A DNA stretch of 64,000 nt from Carboxylicivirga marina (GTDB lineage Bacteria > Bacteroidota > Bacteroidia > Bacteroidales > Marinilabiliaceae), in assembly GCF_016612505.1 (NCBI RefSeq), contig NZ_JAENRR010000005.1, forward strand, positions 1 through 64,000. The letters are read 5' to 3'. Position 1 is the stretch's first letter. Each line of letters opens with the position of its first letter. The position numbers and the translations under genes were made by a program. This document shows positions 26,183-34,414 of the stretch, one piece after another. The notes below the pieces were generated by a model that was given only the letters and a program-made list of their open reading frames with translations, was not told the DNA's origin and made no database searches.

Positions 26183-27694
26183 ATGAAATTCTGGCGCAAA
26201 TATCACAAATGGGGAGGCATCATTTTAAGCTTCTTCTTACTACTATTTTCCATTTCTGGCATTGTACTCAACCATCGTAAACAAGTAAGTTCGGTTGATA
26301 TTTCACGCCAATATTTAACTTCTAGTTTTCAGTATGACAATTGGAACAACGCTGCCCTTAAAGGCAGTATTAGACTGGACAGTACTCAAACTTTGTTTTA
26401 TGGCAATGTAGGCTGTTGGATAAACACAAATAAGACAAATGAATGGAATGATTTTAATACCGGATTTCCAAAAGGCATTGATAATCGAAAAGTCTCAAAG
26501 GTTATACGCACTAAAAATGGTCGCCTTTTTGCCGGCACATTGTTTGGTTTGTATGAATATAAGAGTGAATCATGGTCACCCATCAAACTAGAAATAGAAC
26601 ATCCTCGAATTTCGGATTTAATTGAAGTTAATGGTAAACTTACTATACTAACACGCAGCGAACTTGGCCAGTTGGACCTTATTAATGACTCTGTAGTATT
26701 CAATATTTTGCCAAGTCCGGAAGGCTATAAAAACACAACGAGCCTGTTTAAAACCATTTGGATACTTCACAGTGGCGAAATACTTGGTATTACCGGTAAA
26801 ATACTGGTGGATATTATTGCTGGCATCTTTATTTTCTTAATTATTACCGGCATCATTTGGTTTGCATCACCTTCCTTAATAAAAAGAGCGAGAAAAAAAC
26901 TTTTAGCAGCTAAACGGAAGAAACAGCTTTTTCGTTTCTCGGTAAAATGGCATAATAAAATTGGGTATTATGCTATTATATTTTTGATTTTCACAACGTT
27001 TACAGGCATCTTTTTGCGACCGCCTCTGTTAATCGCCATTGCCAATTCTGAAGCGAAAAGTATTCCATTTACCGTTCTGGACTCACCTAACGCCTGGTAT
27101 GATCAATTACGGGCCATTCGATACAATAGGCAATACAATGTATACCTTGTATCAAGCTCAAAAGGCATGTATGCCTTAACCAACAATTTTGAACAAATAG
27201 TTAAAATACCAAATCAACCGCCTGTTTCGGTTATGGGCATAAATGTATTTGAGGAACAAAAAAATAATAATTACTTAATTGGTTCCTTTAGCGGTTTATA
27301 TCTCTGGAATCCTTTTACCAGTTCGTGCATCAACTATGTTACAAAACAAGCTCATATACCTCAAGTTGGCATGAGCAGGCCTATTGGTGTCCATATGGCA
27401 ACCGGCTATCATCAATTGGATCATAACGAAGTGTATTTCGATTATAACCAAGGTGCTGTTAGTTTAAATAGGAAAAGCTCCTTTGGAACGATGCCAAATA
27501 AAATAAAAACAGCTTCACCCTTATCTATATGGAACCTGGCACTTGAAGTTCATACAGGACGGATCTTTCAGGATCTCATTGGAGCATTCTACATATTAAT
27601 TGTACCACTTACTGGCATCACTACCATCCTACTACTATTATCTGGGCTATGGATTTATTGGAAGAAATATAAAAAACAAACCTCTAAAATATAA
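26183..27694 (+). CDS. PepSY-associated membrane protein
   Basis: A 503-residue inner membrane protein. The N-terminus KFWRKYHKWGGIILSFFLL..SISGIVLNHRK is the standard PepSY_TM start, where the His residues may bind haem or metal. A periplasmic segment (about 40-200) follows, then paired helices near residues 205-230 and 260-285, with KWHNKIGYYAIIFLIF repeating the His-helix pattern. A second periplasmic part has sensor-propeller-like phrases (FAGTLFGLYEYKSESW, LIGSFSGLYLWNP), and a last helix ends in GLWIYWKKYKK. Related proteins act in iron or siderophore reduction. No receptor gene is adjacent. Confidence 0.8.
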   Translation: MKFWRKYHKWGGIILSFFLLLFSISGIVLNHRKQVSSVDISRQYLTSSFQYDNWNNAALKGSIRLDSTQTLFYGNVGCWINTNKTNEWNDFNTGFPKGIDNRKVSKVIRTKNGRLFAGTLFGLYEYKSESWSPIKLEIEHPRISDLIEVNGKLTILTRSELGQLDLINDSVVFNILPSPEGYKNTTSLFKTIWILHSGEILGITGKILVDIIAGIFIFLIITGIIWFASPSLIKRARKKLLAAKRKKQLFRFSVKWHNKIGYYAIIFLIFTTFTGIFLRPPLLIAIANSEAKSIPFTVLDSPNAWYDQLRAIRYNRQYNVYLVSSSKGMYALTNNFEQIVKIPNQPPVSVMGINVFEEQKNNNYLIGSFSGLYLWNPFTSSCINYVTKQAHIPQVGMSRPIGVHMATGYHQLDHNEVYFDYNQGAVSLNRKSSFGTMPNKIKTASPLSIWNLALEVHTGRIFQDLIGAFYILIVPLTGITTILLLLSGLWIYWKKYKKQTSKI

Positions 27695-27794
27695 CTCCTA
27701 CCAAAAGCCAAAATAAGTTCATTAATACAATGAGTTATTTTTCCATAACCTAATTCTATATTTTACGTATCCGCCATTAAAAAGGGATATTGAC

Positions 27795-29323
27795 ATGTGG
27801 GGTAAACATCAAATGGCGGGTGTTAAGAGGTTATTTTTTATACGTGCAGATGAATATGAAATCCAGAACCTGGTACTTATTCATATGCTGCACATAACCT
27901 TCTTTTTGTCTTTATTTTCGGCATTTACCAATCCTTTTTTAGGCCTCCCATTAAGTGTTATTTATGTCAATTTTCTGGCGTTTGTACTTATCGTATTTAA
28001 TTATTGGCTTGTTAGAGTAAAAAAGAAGTATAAACAAGGACGCTTTTTTTATTTATCCTTTGTTATCCTAATGCTTAACTTTTTATGGTTAGAAACAGGC
28101 GGCAGTACCGGACCAACATTATTTTATATACTTGCGTTTGTTCCAATGTTTATTTTCCTCGTTGATAAAAAACGCTTAATAATCGGTTTTATCATTATCA
28201 GCATTAACATTCCTATTCTACTCCTCATAGAAGCCTACTACCCTGAGTTAATCACTTACTATTCCAATAATATCGATAGAATATTAGATATCCTATTGGT
28301 TTGTATAATTTTTGTGATTTTTGAAATTCCACTAATTATTTACGTGAAGAATACAATTATAGAGGTCGGTAGATACCTACTTAACCAATTGAAAATTAAC
28401 ATGATTTGCTAATCCTCTAGCCGGATGGGCTTTTACTTTTTGCCATTGCCGCAAAAAGTAAACAAAAAAGTCTAGTCAAAAAGATGCTTCTTCCCACCAG
28501 CCATCGCCGGCCCGCCTTTTTGACTGGCCTACGCACTAAAAACAATGCATCAGCCAATTTCTCTTATAAGTAATTAACTACTGAGCTCAGTACAATTATT
28601 AAACAACGTAACGCAGCAAGGCATTCTGAAAGAGTAAAAACATCATATATTACCAACTTAAGTCATGAGATTCGAACACCAATGAATGGTATTTTGGGCT
28701 TTGCTGAATTACTAAAGCAAGAAGATCTTTCTGACGCCGACAAAAAAACATATATCAATTTAATAAATGAGAATGGTAATACACTTCTCAACCTGCTAAA
28801 TAACATTATCAGCTTTTCGAAAATTGAAGATAAACATACAAGCATCTCTCTTTCTAAATTTCACGCATCAGAGGTATTAAAGCGCGTCTATTCAGCTCTA
28901 TCATACAAACCAAGCGAACTAGTTGACTTTAAAGTTTTAGCCAGCGAAAGTGATGAGGATCTTATACAATCCGACATGGTGTTGCTCTACCAAATCATTA
29001 GTAATCTATGCTTTAATGCCCTTAAAGTTACAAAAGAAGGCTTTGTTCACCTTGATCTGAACATAGAAGACCAACATATCACCTTTATCATTAAAGATAC
29101 CGGATTAGGTATATGCCAAACGAAACATGCCAACCTTTTTAAGCAGTTTGAGCAAGATCGAAGCAATAATGACACGCTTAACCTCGAAGAAAGTGGCTTG
29201 GGATTAACAATAAGCTATAAATTATCGCAACTACTTGAGGGTGAGTTGAATTTCGAATCGAAAAAAGGACTTGGCTCTACTTTCTATTTAAAACTACCCA
29301 AAACCAAGAGCCCAAGTACTTAA
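27795..29323 (+). pseudogene. Sensor histidine kinase split by a small insertion
   Basis: The 5' part (27795-28412, 205 codons) encodes five or six membrane helices of a sensor domain, ending in LLNQLKIN then foreign sequence and a stop. The 3' part reopens at 28574 in another frame as LTTELSTIIKQRN and continues to the H-box SHEIRTPMNGI, then N-box (IISNLCFNALKV), G1 (DTGLGI), F-box (FKQFEQ) and G2 (GLGLTI), ending at 29323. All kinase motifs survive, so the break is recent. The intervening 170-180 bases contain two hairpins of a dispersed repeat. No response regulator lies nearby. The C-terminal piece alone might be made from the Met at 28682, but it would lack the H-box. Confidence 0.85.
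28401..28578 (+). mobile_element. Small hairpin element (copy C) inserted in the histidine kinase gene
   Basis: Two perfect hairpins: TTTACTTTTTGC / GCAAAAAGTAAA (28432-28443, 28451-28462) and AGTCAAAAAG / CTTTTTGACT (28474-28483, 28516-28525). AATTAAC occurs at 28394-28400 and 28572-28578 and may be the target duplication, but simple removal does not restore the frame, so the exact ends are uncertain. The first hairpin belongs to the dispersed family with copies near 8.8, 37.5 and 62.9 kb. Confidence 0.7.
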
Positions 29324-29456
29324 TTATGTGTTATTTACACATACGCAGCAATATTTTTTAGCAAACAGAATTATTCTTTAACAATTAATAACATCCAAAT
29401 TGTCACCTCATGTTGTATAACAAGTGTCTATATAGATGTAAATGTCACAATACCCA

Positions 29457-29464
29457 TATATTTG
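29457..29464 (+). promoter_or_regulatory. Promoter -7 box (TATATTTG) for the FecR-like gene
   Basis: Exact TAnnTTTG match 41 bases upstream of the Met at 29505; it rules against the earlier Met at 29442 as the start. Confidence 0.5.
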
Positions 29465-29504
29465 GGAAATATTTTTAACAATACAACAGATAAATAATCG
29501 TTTA

Positions 29505-29927
29505 ATGCACCATATAATTACACTTTTCAACAACACATTATCAATTGGTATTCTGAACATTAGAAAGTTATTTACTAATACGACATCTTCTTCCAACTTC
29601 AAATTAGTTGGAATCATTGTATTACTGCTACTATCCTTTGGCTTAAGTACATCTGCTCAACTAAATAAAGATAAAAAAGGTGATGGCATAAAACCTGGCA
29701 AAAGACAGGCGGTTTTAGTGTTATCGGATGGCAGAACAATTGTACTATCGGCAAATGACTCACTAAATTATTCGAATAAGGATAAATTTAAGAGTGCCCC
29801 AGATTCTTTAAAGGCGTTTCCCTTGAGCAATGCGACAAAAAAGCCAACAACCACAAGCTATCTTCTTCCTAACAACAACTGTATTAAAAACACCTCAAAA
29901 CACAAAAACGAAATTACTAAGGAGTAA
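29505..29927 (+). CDS. Short membrane or exported protein, possibly a truncated FecR-like protein
   Basis: A 140-residue product. A basic N-terminus leads into one hydrophobic segment (LVGIIVLLLLSFGLSTSAQ), followed by GIKPGKRQAVLVLSDGRTIVLSAND. The latter resembles the start of the FecR periplasmic domain of Bacteroidota anti-sigma factors ('kA.LtLaDG..i.L'), which also follows a single membrane helix. The remaining 60 residues are Lys/Thr/Asn-rich and not FecR-like, and the N-terminal sigma-binding region is missing. It may be a fragment or an unrelated small exported protein. A promoter box and a terminator frame it, so it is probably transcribed. No sigma factor or receptor gene is adjacent. 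Confidence 0.45.
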   Translation: MHHIITLFNNTLSIGILNIRKLFTNTTSSSNFKLVGIIVLLLLSFGLSTSAQLNKDKKGDGIKPGKRQAVLVLSDGRTIVLSANDSLNYSNKDKFKSAPDSLKAFPLSNATKKPTTTSYLLPNNNCIKNTSKHKNEITKE

Positions 29928-29943
29928 AGCCCTACTCCTTTTC
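29919..29943. terminator. Terminator after the FecR-like gene
   Basis: Perfect 8-bp stem AAGGAGTA / TACTCCTT with a 6-base loop and following TT; overlaps the stop of the plus-strand gene and the end of the minus-strand symporter remnant. Confidence 0.65.
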
Positions 29944-30084
29944 GTCGTTAGCTAATTCTGTATTTAGTATTATTTCTGTTTGATTCTTTCCTTCAGTATT
30001 AATTTCGCCAATTACCGTTGCAACAGTTGTATCTGCTGTAGTTTGTTTGGTGCAAGTGTTATTGATGAAAATTAATCTATCAAA
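29932..30084 (-). pseudogene. Remnant of the C-terminal tail of a dicarboxylate/amino-acid symporter
   Basis: The minus strand reads, in one frame of 50 codons, DRLIFINNTCTKQTTADTTVATVIGEI and on to an acidic tail ending NDEKE. The intact symporter at 30774-32183 ends DRILDMVRTVVNVTGDATVASVIGEV, with the same spacing and a similar acidic tail (both quoted in part; alignment by eye). Upstream of DR the frame is closed. It is therefore the 3' end of a second symporter copy, or of a misplaced duplicate, left on the same strand about 700 bases downstream of the intact gene. Confidence 0.65.
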
Positions 30085-30154
30085 TTAACCTCCATCACAT
30101 ACTGTCTCAACTCACACATTAATCATGGTATTTTAACAAGCATTGTCCCCCCCC

Positions 30155-30676
30155 TCAAGACTCTCGTACATAAATAGCTATTTCGTCTTCATCGTTGTAG
30201 TCACCATCATCATTCATATCCTCTTTTATAATAAGCTGGTCGTTTATCAGTTCAAAAGTAATTGTAAAATCATCTTCTATTTCGAACCACTCCCACTCTT
30301 CCTCATTAATGGTGTACCATCTAATCTCATCCAATAATTGCTCTTCATCAAATTCTATTAATTGAGATCCCCATTGTTTTACAGTGGGAATTATCATATT
30401 GTCTTTAACTACAAATGTTGCTTTTGCAGCTAACAATGTTATGTAGCTTTCAGCCTCTGAATCTCTATAATTCCAATAATATTCGAGGTTGCCTGAACGT
30501 TCATTGTTTTTTTCAAATATAAATCTGTTTTCAACTCCATCTTCCGACACATAATTTGTCCAAGCCCCAACTAAATCATCGGGTATAATATCAAATGAAG
30601 GGTCGTCATCTTTGTTGCAAGCTGCAACAAAAAATAGCAGTATTGTAAATACCATCAATATCCTGTTCTTTTTCAT
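30155..30676 (-). CDS. Lipocalin-like or hypothetical lipoprotein
   Basis: A 173-residue lipoprotein with signal MKKNRILMVFTILLFFVAACNKDDD (lipobox VAAC, acidic sorting residues). The mature part starts DLVGAWTNYVSEDGVENRFIFEKNN, a pattern seen in small Bacteroidota lipoproteins of lipocalin-like type in which W is near the start of the first strand. The end is very acidic (DMNDDGDYNDEDE). The frame extends to 30802, overlapping the symporter, but only the Met at 30676 gives a signal peptide. Function unknown. It sits between the intact symporter and the symporter remnant. Confidence 0.75.
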   Translation of the reverse strand: MKKNRILMVFTILLFFVAACNKDDDPSFDIIPDDLVGAWTNYVSEDGVENRFIFEKNNERSGNLEYYWNYRDSEAESYITLLAAKATFVVKDNMIIPTVKQWGSQLIEFDEEQLLDEIRWYTINEEEWEWFEIEDDFTITFELINDQLIIKEDMNDDGDYNDEDEIAIYVRES

Positions 30677-30773
30677 AGCTTTATCTTTTAGTATAAATAA
30701 AGTTACGAAGGAATACATCATATGTAAACGACAAAACTTACTTTTACCTGTTGCATTAACTACCATCGGACAC

Positions 30774-32183
30774 TCATACAACCTCCTCACTATCAACTTC
30801 ACTCACCTCTCCTATTACGCTCGCTACAGTTGCATCTCCGGTTACATTAACCACTGTTCGTACCATATCTAAAATCCTATCAACCGGAAGGATAATACCA
30901 ATCCATGCAGGATTAAGACCTACCGAACTTAATACAATCATTAACATGACCAATCCGGCACTAGGAATGGCTGCAGATCCAATACTTGCCAAGGTGGCAG
31001 TTAGTATAATGGTAATTTGCTGACCAAAACTTAAATCAATCATGTGCATTTGAGCCAGGAATACCACTGCAACCGCCTGATATAAACTGGTACCATCCAT
31101 ATTAACGGTTGCCCCAATCGGCAAAACAAAACTTGACACCTTTGGGTCGACTTTTAGATTATCTTCGACGCACTCTAAGGTAACGGGCAGTGTTGCAGCA
31201 CTTGAACTGGTAGAAAACGCTAACATTTGAGCGGGACTTATGCCTTTTAGGAATCCAAAATAACTCAAACGCTTTACAAAAAATTTCATGATAGTTGGAT
31301 AAATAACAAACGCCATTATTAGCAATCCTGTTAATACAGCTAAAGAATACCAGGTAAGACCTTTAAACAATTCAAACACCTTTGCAGGGTCATCTTCGGC
31401 CATCTCTGACACTAATCCGGCTAATAAAGCAAATACAAAAAATGGGGCTCCCTGCATTATCAACTCAACCATTTTAAGAAATACTTCGGTTAACCCGCTA
31501 ACGACATCAATTACCGGTTTTGAATGCTTCTCTGGGATATACAGTAATGCAATTCCAAAAAACAGTGCAAAAAAGATAATTTTTAACATACTTCCGTTAT
31601 CAGACATGGCCATAAAAACATTGCTTGGTACCATATCTTCAATAAACGTAAGTGGTCCACTTTCTTTTTGATTTTTAGCTAATTTTAAGCGCGACTGAAC
31701 ACTCTCGTCTTCATCATACCCCCTACGCTTAGCTACTTCGGCAATTAAAGTTTCATTGGCGGCATCATCCAGGTAGTTTTTATGATCATGCACCGGTTGC
31801 CCTTCCTGTTGAGCCCACAATTCATATGCTATCCGATTTTCCGTTCTAATATCATCATCCATCCACTTACCTGGCTTTGCAATATTAACAATTAGCAAGC
31901 CCATTGAAACGGCAATAATAGTGGTACATAAATACAATAGTAAGGTACGTAAACCCATTCGTCCCAATTGCTTAGGATCACCTAAACCAACAATACCTCC
32001 AATAATTGAAAACAAAACTAATGGAATCGCTATGAGTTTTAGAAGGTTAATAAAAATTCGTCCCCACGGAGCTAACCAATTAGTTGTAAAATCACTCCAC
32101 CCAAAAAAACCAGATAATACTGCCCATAATATACCTAATACTAATCCAATAATAATTTTCCAATGCAATGCCAGTTTTCTCAT
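30774..32183 (-). CDS. Dicarboxylate/amino acid:cation symporter
   Basis: A 469-residue member of the DAACS (GltP/DctA) family, importing dicarboxylates or glutamate/aspartate with sodium or protons. Landmarks are FINLLKLIAIPLVLFSIIGGI, the re-entrant loop FSTSSSAATLPVTLECVE, GATVNMDGTSLYQAVAVVFLAQ and GLVMLMIVLSSVGL. An extra hydrophilic segment of about 70 residues (starting KPGKWMDDD) lies between helices 3 and 4, common in Bacteroidota versions. The substrate cannot be fixed from sequence. The C-terminal acidic tail has a second degraded copy at 29932-30084. Confidence 0.92.
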   Translation of the reverse strand: MRKLALHWKIIIGLVLGILWAVLSGFFGWSDFTTNWLAPWGRIFINLLKLIAIPLVLFSIIGGIVGLGDPKQLGRMGLRTLLLYLCTTIIAVSMGLLIVNIAKPGKWMDDDIRTENRIAYELWAQQEGQPVHDHKNYLDDAANETLIAEVAKRRGYDEDESVQSRLKLAKNQKESGPLTFIEDMVPSNVFMAMSDNGSMLKIIFFALFFGIALLYIPEKHSKPVIDVVSGLTEVFLKMVELIMQGAPFFVFALLAGLVSEMAEDDPAKVFELFKGLTWYSLAVLTGLLIMAFVIYPTIMKFFVKRLSYFGFLKGISPAQMLAFSTSSSAATLPVTLECVEDNLKVDPKVSSFVLPIGATVNMDGTSLYQAVAVVFLAQMHMIDLSFGQQITIILTATLASIGSAAIPSAGLVMLMIVLSSVGLNPAWIGIILPVDRILDMVRTVVNVTGDATVASVIGEVSEVDSEEVV

Positions 32184-32264
32184 ATCTGATGTACCATTTG
32201 TTATGTCAATACGCTAATGTACAAAAAAAGCACAAAAGGTTATTGGATGCCGCTTTACACAACA

Positions 32265-32293
32265 AAAGCTGCTTCAGAAATTGAAACAGCTTT
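32265..32293 (-). terminator. Terminator after the LVIVD lipoprotein gene
   Basis: Stem AAAGCTG / CAGCTTT with a 15-base loop, about 35 bases after the minus-strand stop at 32326; A-run on the left acts as the T-run on the minus strand. Confidence 0.6.
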
Positions 32294-32325
32294 GTTTATA
32301 AAATTGTCGTAAACGTCATTATGAC

Positions 32326-33597
32326 TTACATGCCATTGATACGGATGTGGCTTAACTGTTTTATATTGTCTAAATCAGAATAGTCATATTGATACAGACC
32401 ATCTTCTCCTATTAAGAGTAATATTTCTCCCAAGGGAATCACATCAAAAGCATCAACTGTTGGATAATGCGCTATTTGATTGGCAGCAAGAGTCATTGGA
32501 TCGGCAGCATTGTATATTTTCAATCCTTCGTAGCCATCACAAACAAATAACACCTCGTCATCAATTCCCAAGCCATACGGTTCCTTCATAGGATATGATT
32601 TTAGCATTTGAGGCGATTCAATATTCGATATATTTATCACTTCGAGCTGACTCTCGATGGCGCCACATAAATTACCCCCTCGTAATGTTACATAGGCATA
32701 ATCCCCCTCTACAACAACCGGGTCACAGGCTGTAGCATGTCGAAATTCAGAAATAAATTCTGGATTTGCAGGGTTCTGCAAGCTGTAGATAAACATCCCA
32801 TTCTGAGCACCTATAAATAATTTCTCATCGTATGGGAAAAGGGTTTCAATCTGCCAACTAATGGCAATTTGCTTCATCCGATTTGGATTCGTATTATCAG
32901 ACACATCAAACAAATGTAAAGATGCATTATCTATTGCGTAAAGATAATCATCGTATAATGTAAAGCGAGCCATTGAACCACCAGTACCTGCACCCGAAGA
33001 ACTTATTTTACTACCATTCATGGCATCTACAGCAACAAAACTAGACTCCCATGCCGGAAAAAACTGATACGAAATATCATCTCCCTTTATTTCAACTGTT
33101 TCTGTAGTTACGGTATATCCGGTTATTACCCCCTTTTGAGCATCAATACCATAGGCAACGCCTTCGCGAATTTCAGGAATAGTATAAGGAAACACCTCTT
33201 CATCACGATCGACTTCTACAATGTTATTCATATCACTGATATCAATCGTCAGCAAATCAATGTAGCTATCGGCGTAAAGCATATTACCTTTTATAGCCAT
33301 ATCTATATTCCCCGGAATTTCCAGAAAAGTAACTTTTTCAGGATTCTCTGGATTTGAATTATTGATAATATGAATACCTTTCAAATATTCGTTAACGAAG
33401 ATAAAATCATCTTTAAAATAGATTTTACCGGGTTGCAATATAACTTGTGCACTTTTCATTTGAAAAGAATTACGCAAATCATCATAACTCATGTATTCGG
33501 GTGTATTCAGCGTGTAAGTTTCTTCGATTTTATCGCTGCATGAAAAGCTGCTGGTTAAAATGATAGCAATAACTAAGAATTTGACTATTGTTTTCAT
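32326..33597 (-). CDS. LVIVD-repeat lipoprotein
   Basis: A 423-residue lipoprotein with signal MKTIVKFLVIAIILTSSFSCSD (lipobox FSC preceded by S). The mature part has repeated blades of the LVIVD type, for example GIHIINNSNPENPEKVTFLEIPG, HLFDVSDNTNPNRMKQI, FIYSLQNPANPEFISEF and EVINISNIESPQMLKSY, each with D/N-x-x-x-P-x. They predict a beta-propeller facing the periplasm or cell surface. The start is placed at 33597; the frame's earlier Met at 33651 would add a non-signal extension. Function unknown. Confidence 0.85.
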   Translation of the reverse strand: MKTIVKFLVIAIILTSSFSCSDKIEETYTLNTPEYMSYDDLRNSFQMKSAQVILQPGKIYFKDDFIFVNEYLKGIHIINNSNPENPEKVTFLEIPGNIDMAIKGNMLYADSYIDLLTIDISDMNNIVEVDRDEEVFPYTIPEIREGVAYGIDAQKGVITGYTVTTETVEIKGDDISYQFFPAWESSFVAVDAMNGSKISSSGAGTGGSMARFTLYDDYLYAIDNASLHLFDVSDNTNPNRMKQIAISWQIETLFPYDEKLFIGAQNGMFIYSLQNPANPEFISEFRHATACDPVVVEGDYAYVTLRGGNLCGAIESQLEVINISNIESPQMLKSYPMKEPYGLGIDDEVLFVCDGYEGLKIYNAADPMTLAANQIAHYPTVDAFDVIPLGEILLLIGEDGLYQYDYSDLDNIKQLSHIRINGM

Positions 33598-33750
33598 AAC
33601 ATCTGGAATTTGGTTAATAGGTAATGTGTATAAAATTAACACCCACCTCATTAGATGGAGAATGACTTAAAGGGTTGCGTCTAATTAAAAAAACAATCTT
33701 CACGCAACTATTTAATATTTTAACACTCTTAGATATTAAACCTCATAACT

Positions 33751-34320
33751 ATGAAACAAATTCTACTCTTATTTTTATGGCTCATACCTATGCTGGCGCT
33801 GACACAAAATGAAGCTATTGAAGCACCTGTAAAAAGCAAAGGTTATTACAATTACACTTCGATTGGTTCTTTAATTGGTTCGAAAAATGATTTAAAAACC
33901 TATATCACTTCCATAATAATGGAGCACAACTACCAGTTTAACAAGCATTTTTCTACTGGAATAGTTACGGGCGTTGAATGGTTTGACGTAACAGTTATGC
34001 CAATTGGACCTAATGTTAAGGTCTTGTTTCCTGGCGAGAAGCAATCTTCTTTTTACTGGGGTGCTTCGGGTGGTTATGCCATTGCTTTAGAAGATATGGA
34101 TTTCGGGAATTATGAAATTATTGATACCAAAGGGGGCACTTTCTTTAATAGCGAAATAGGTTATGTTTTTCCCACAAAGCAACACTTTAATTTATTCATT
34201 GCCATTGGTTACCGTTACCACGAATTTGCATTTGTACGCAGCGATTGGCGCTTGAATGAAGTAGAACGAAAAACAAGCTACAATCGTTTTTCGATAAGGC
34301 TTGGCGTACGAGTCTTTTAG
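33751..34320 (+). CDS. Small outer membrane beta-barrel protein
   Basis: A 189-residue protein with a signal peptide (MKQILLLFLWLIPMLALTQ). Alternating strands follow (HFSTGIVTGVEWFDVTVMP, QSSFYWGASGGYAIALE, FNLFIAIGYRYHEFAF) and the end RFSIRLGVRVF has the terminal Phe of barrel proteins. It is too short for more than about eight strands. Family not recognised. It is convergent with the TonB receptor gene, and the two share a bidirectional terminator. Confidence 0.7.
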   Translation: MKQILLLFLWLIPMLALTQNEAIEAPVKSKGYYNYTSIGSLIGSKNDLKTYITSIIMEHNYQFNKHFSTGIVTGVEWFDVTVMPIGPNVKVLFPGEKQSSFYWGASGGYAIALEDMDFGNYEIIDTKGGTFFNSEIGYVFPTKQHFNLFIAIGYRYHEFAFVRSDWRLNEVERKTSYNRFSIRLGVRVF

Positions 34321-34335
34321 TTTTATAAAAAGCAA

Positions 34336-34390
34336 AAAGCTTAGTTTCTTGCAATATCAGATTGGATAATATTACAAAAAACTAAGCTTT
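34336..34390. terminator. Bidirectional terminator between convergent genes
   Basis: Perfect 12-bp stem AAAGCTTAGTTT / AAACTAAGCTTT with a 31-base loop that can itself fold (AATAT / ATATT). Confidence 0.75.
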
Positions 34391-34414
34391 CAATTCTGGA
34401 ACCAGTGTGTAATC

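Noticed and set aside
28682-29323. The C-terminal kinase piece as a stand-alone gene
   Set aside because: Its first Met lies after the H-box His, so the product could not autophosphorylate; it is better read as part of the split kinase gene.
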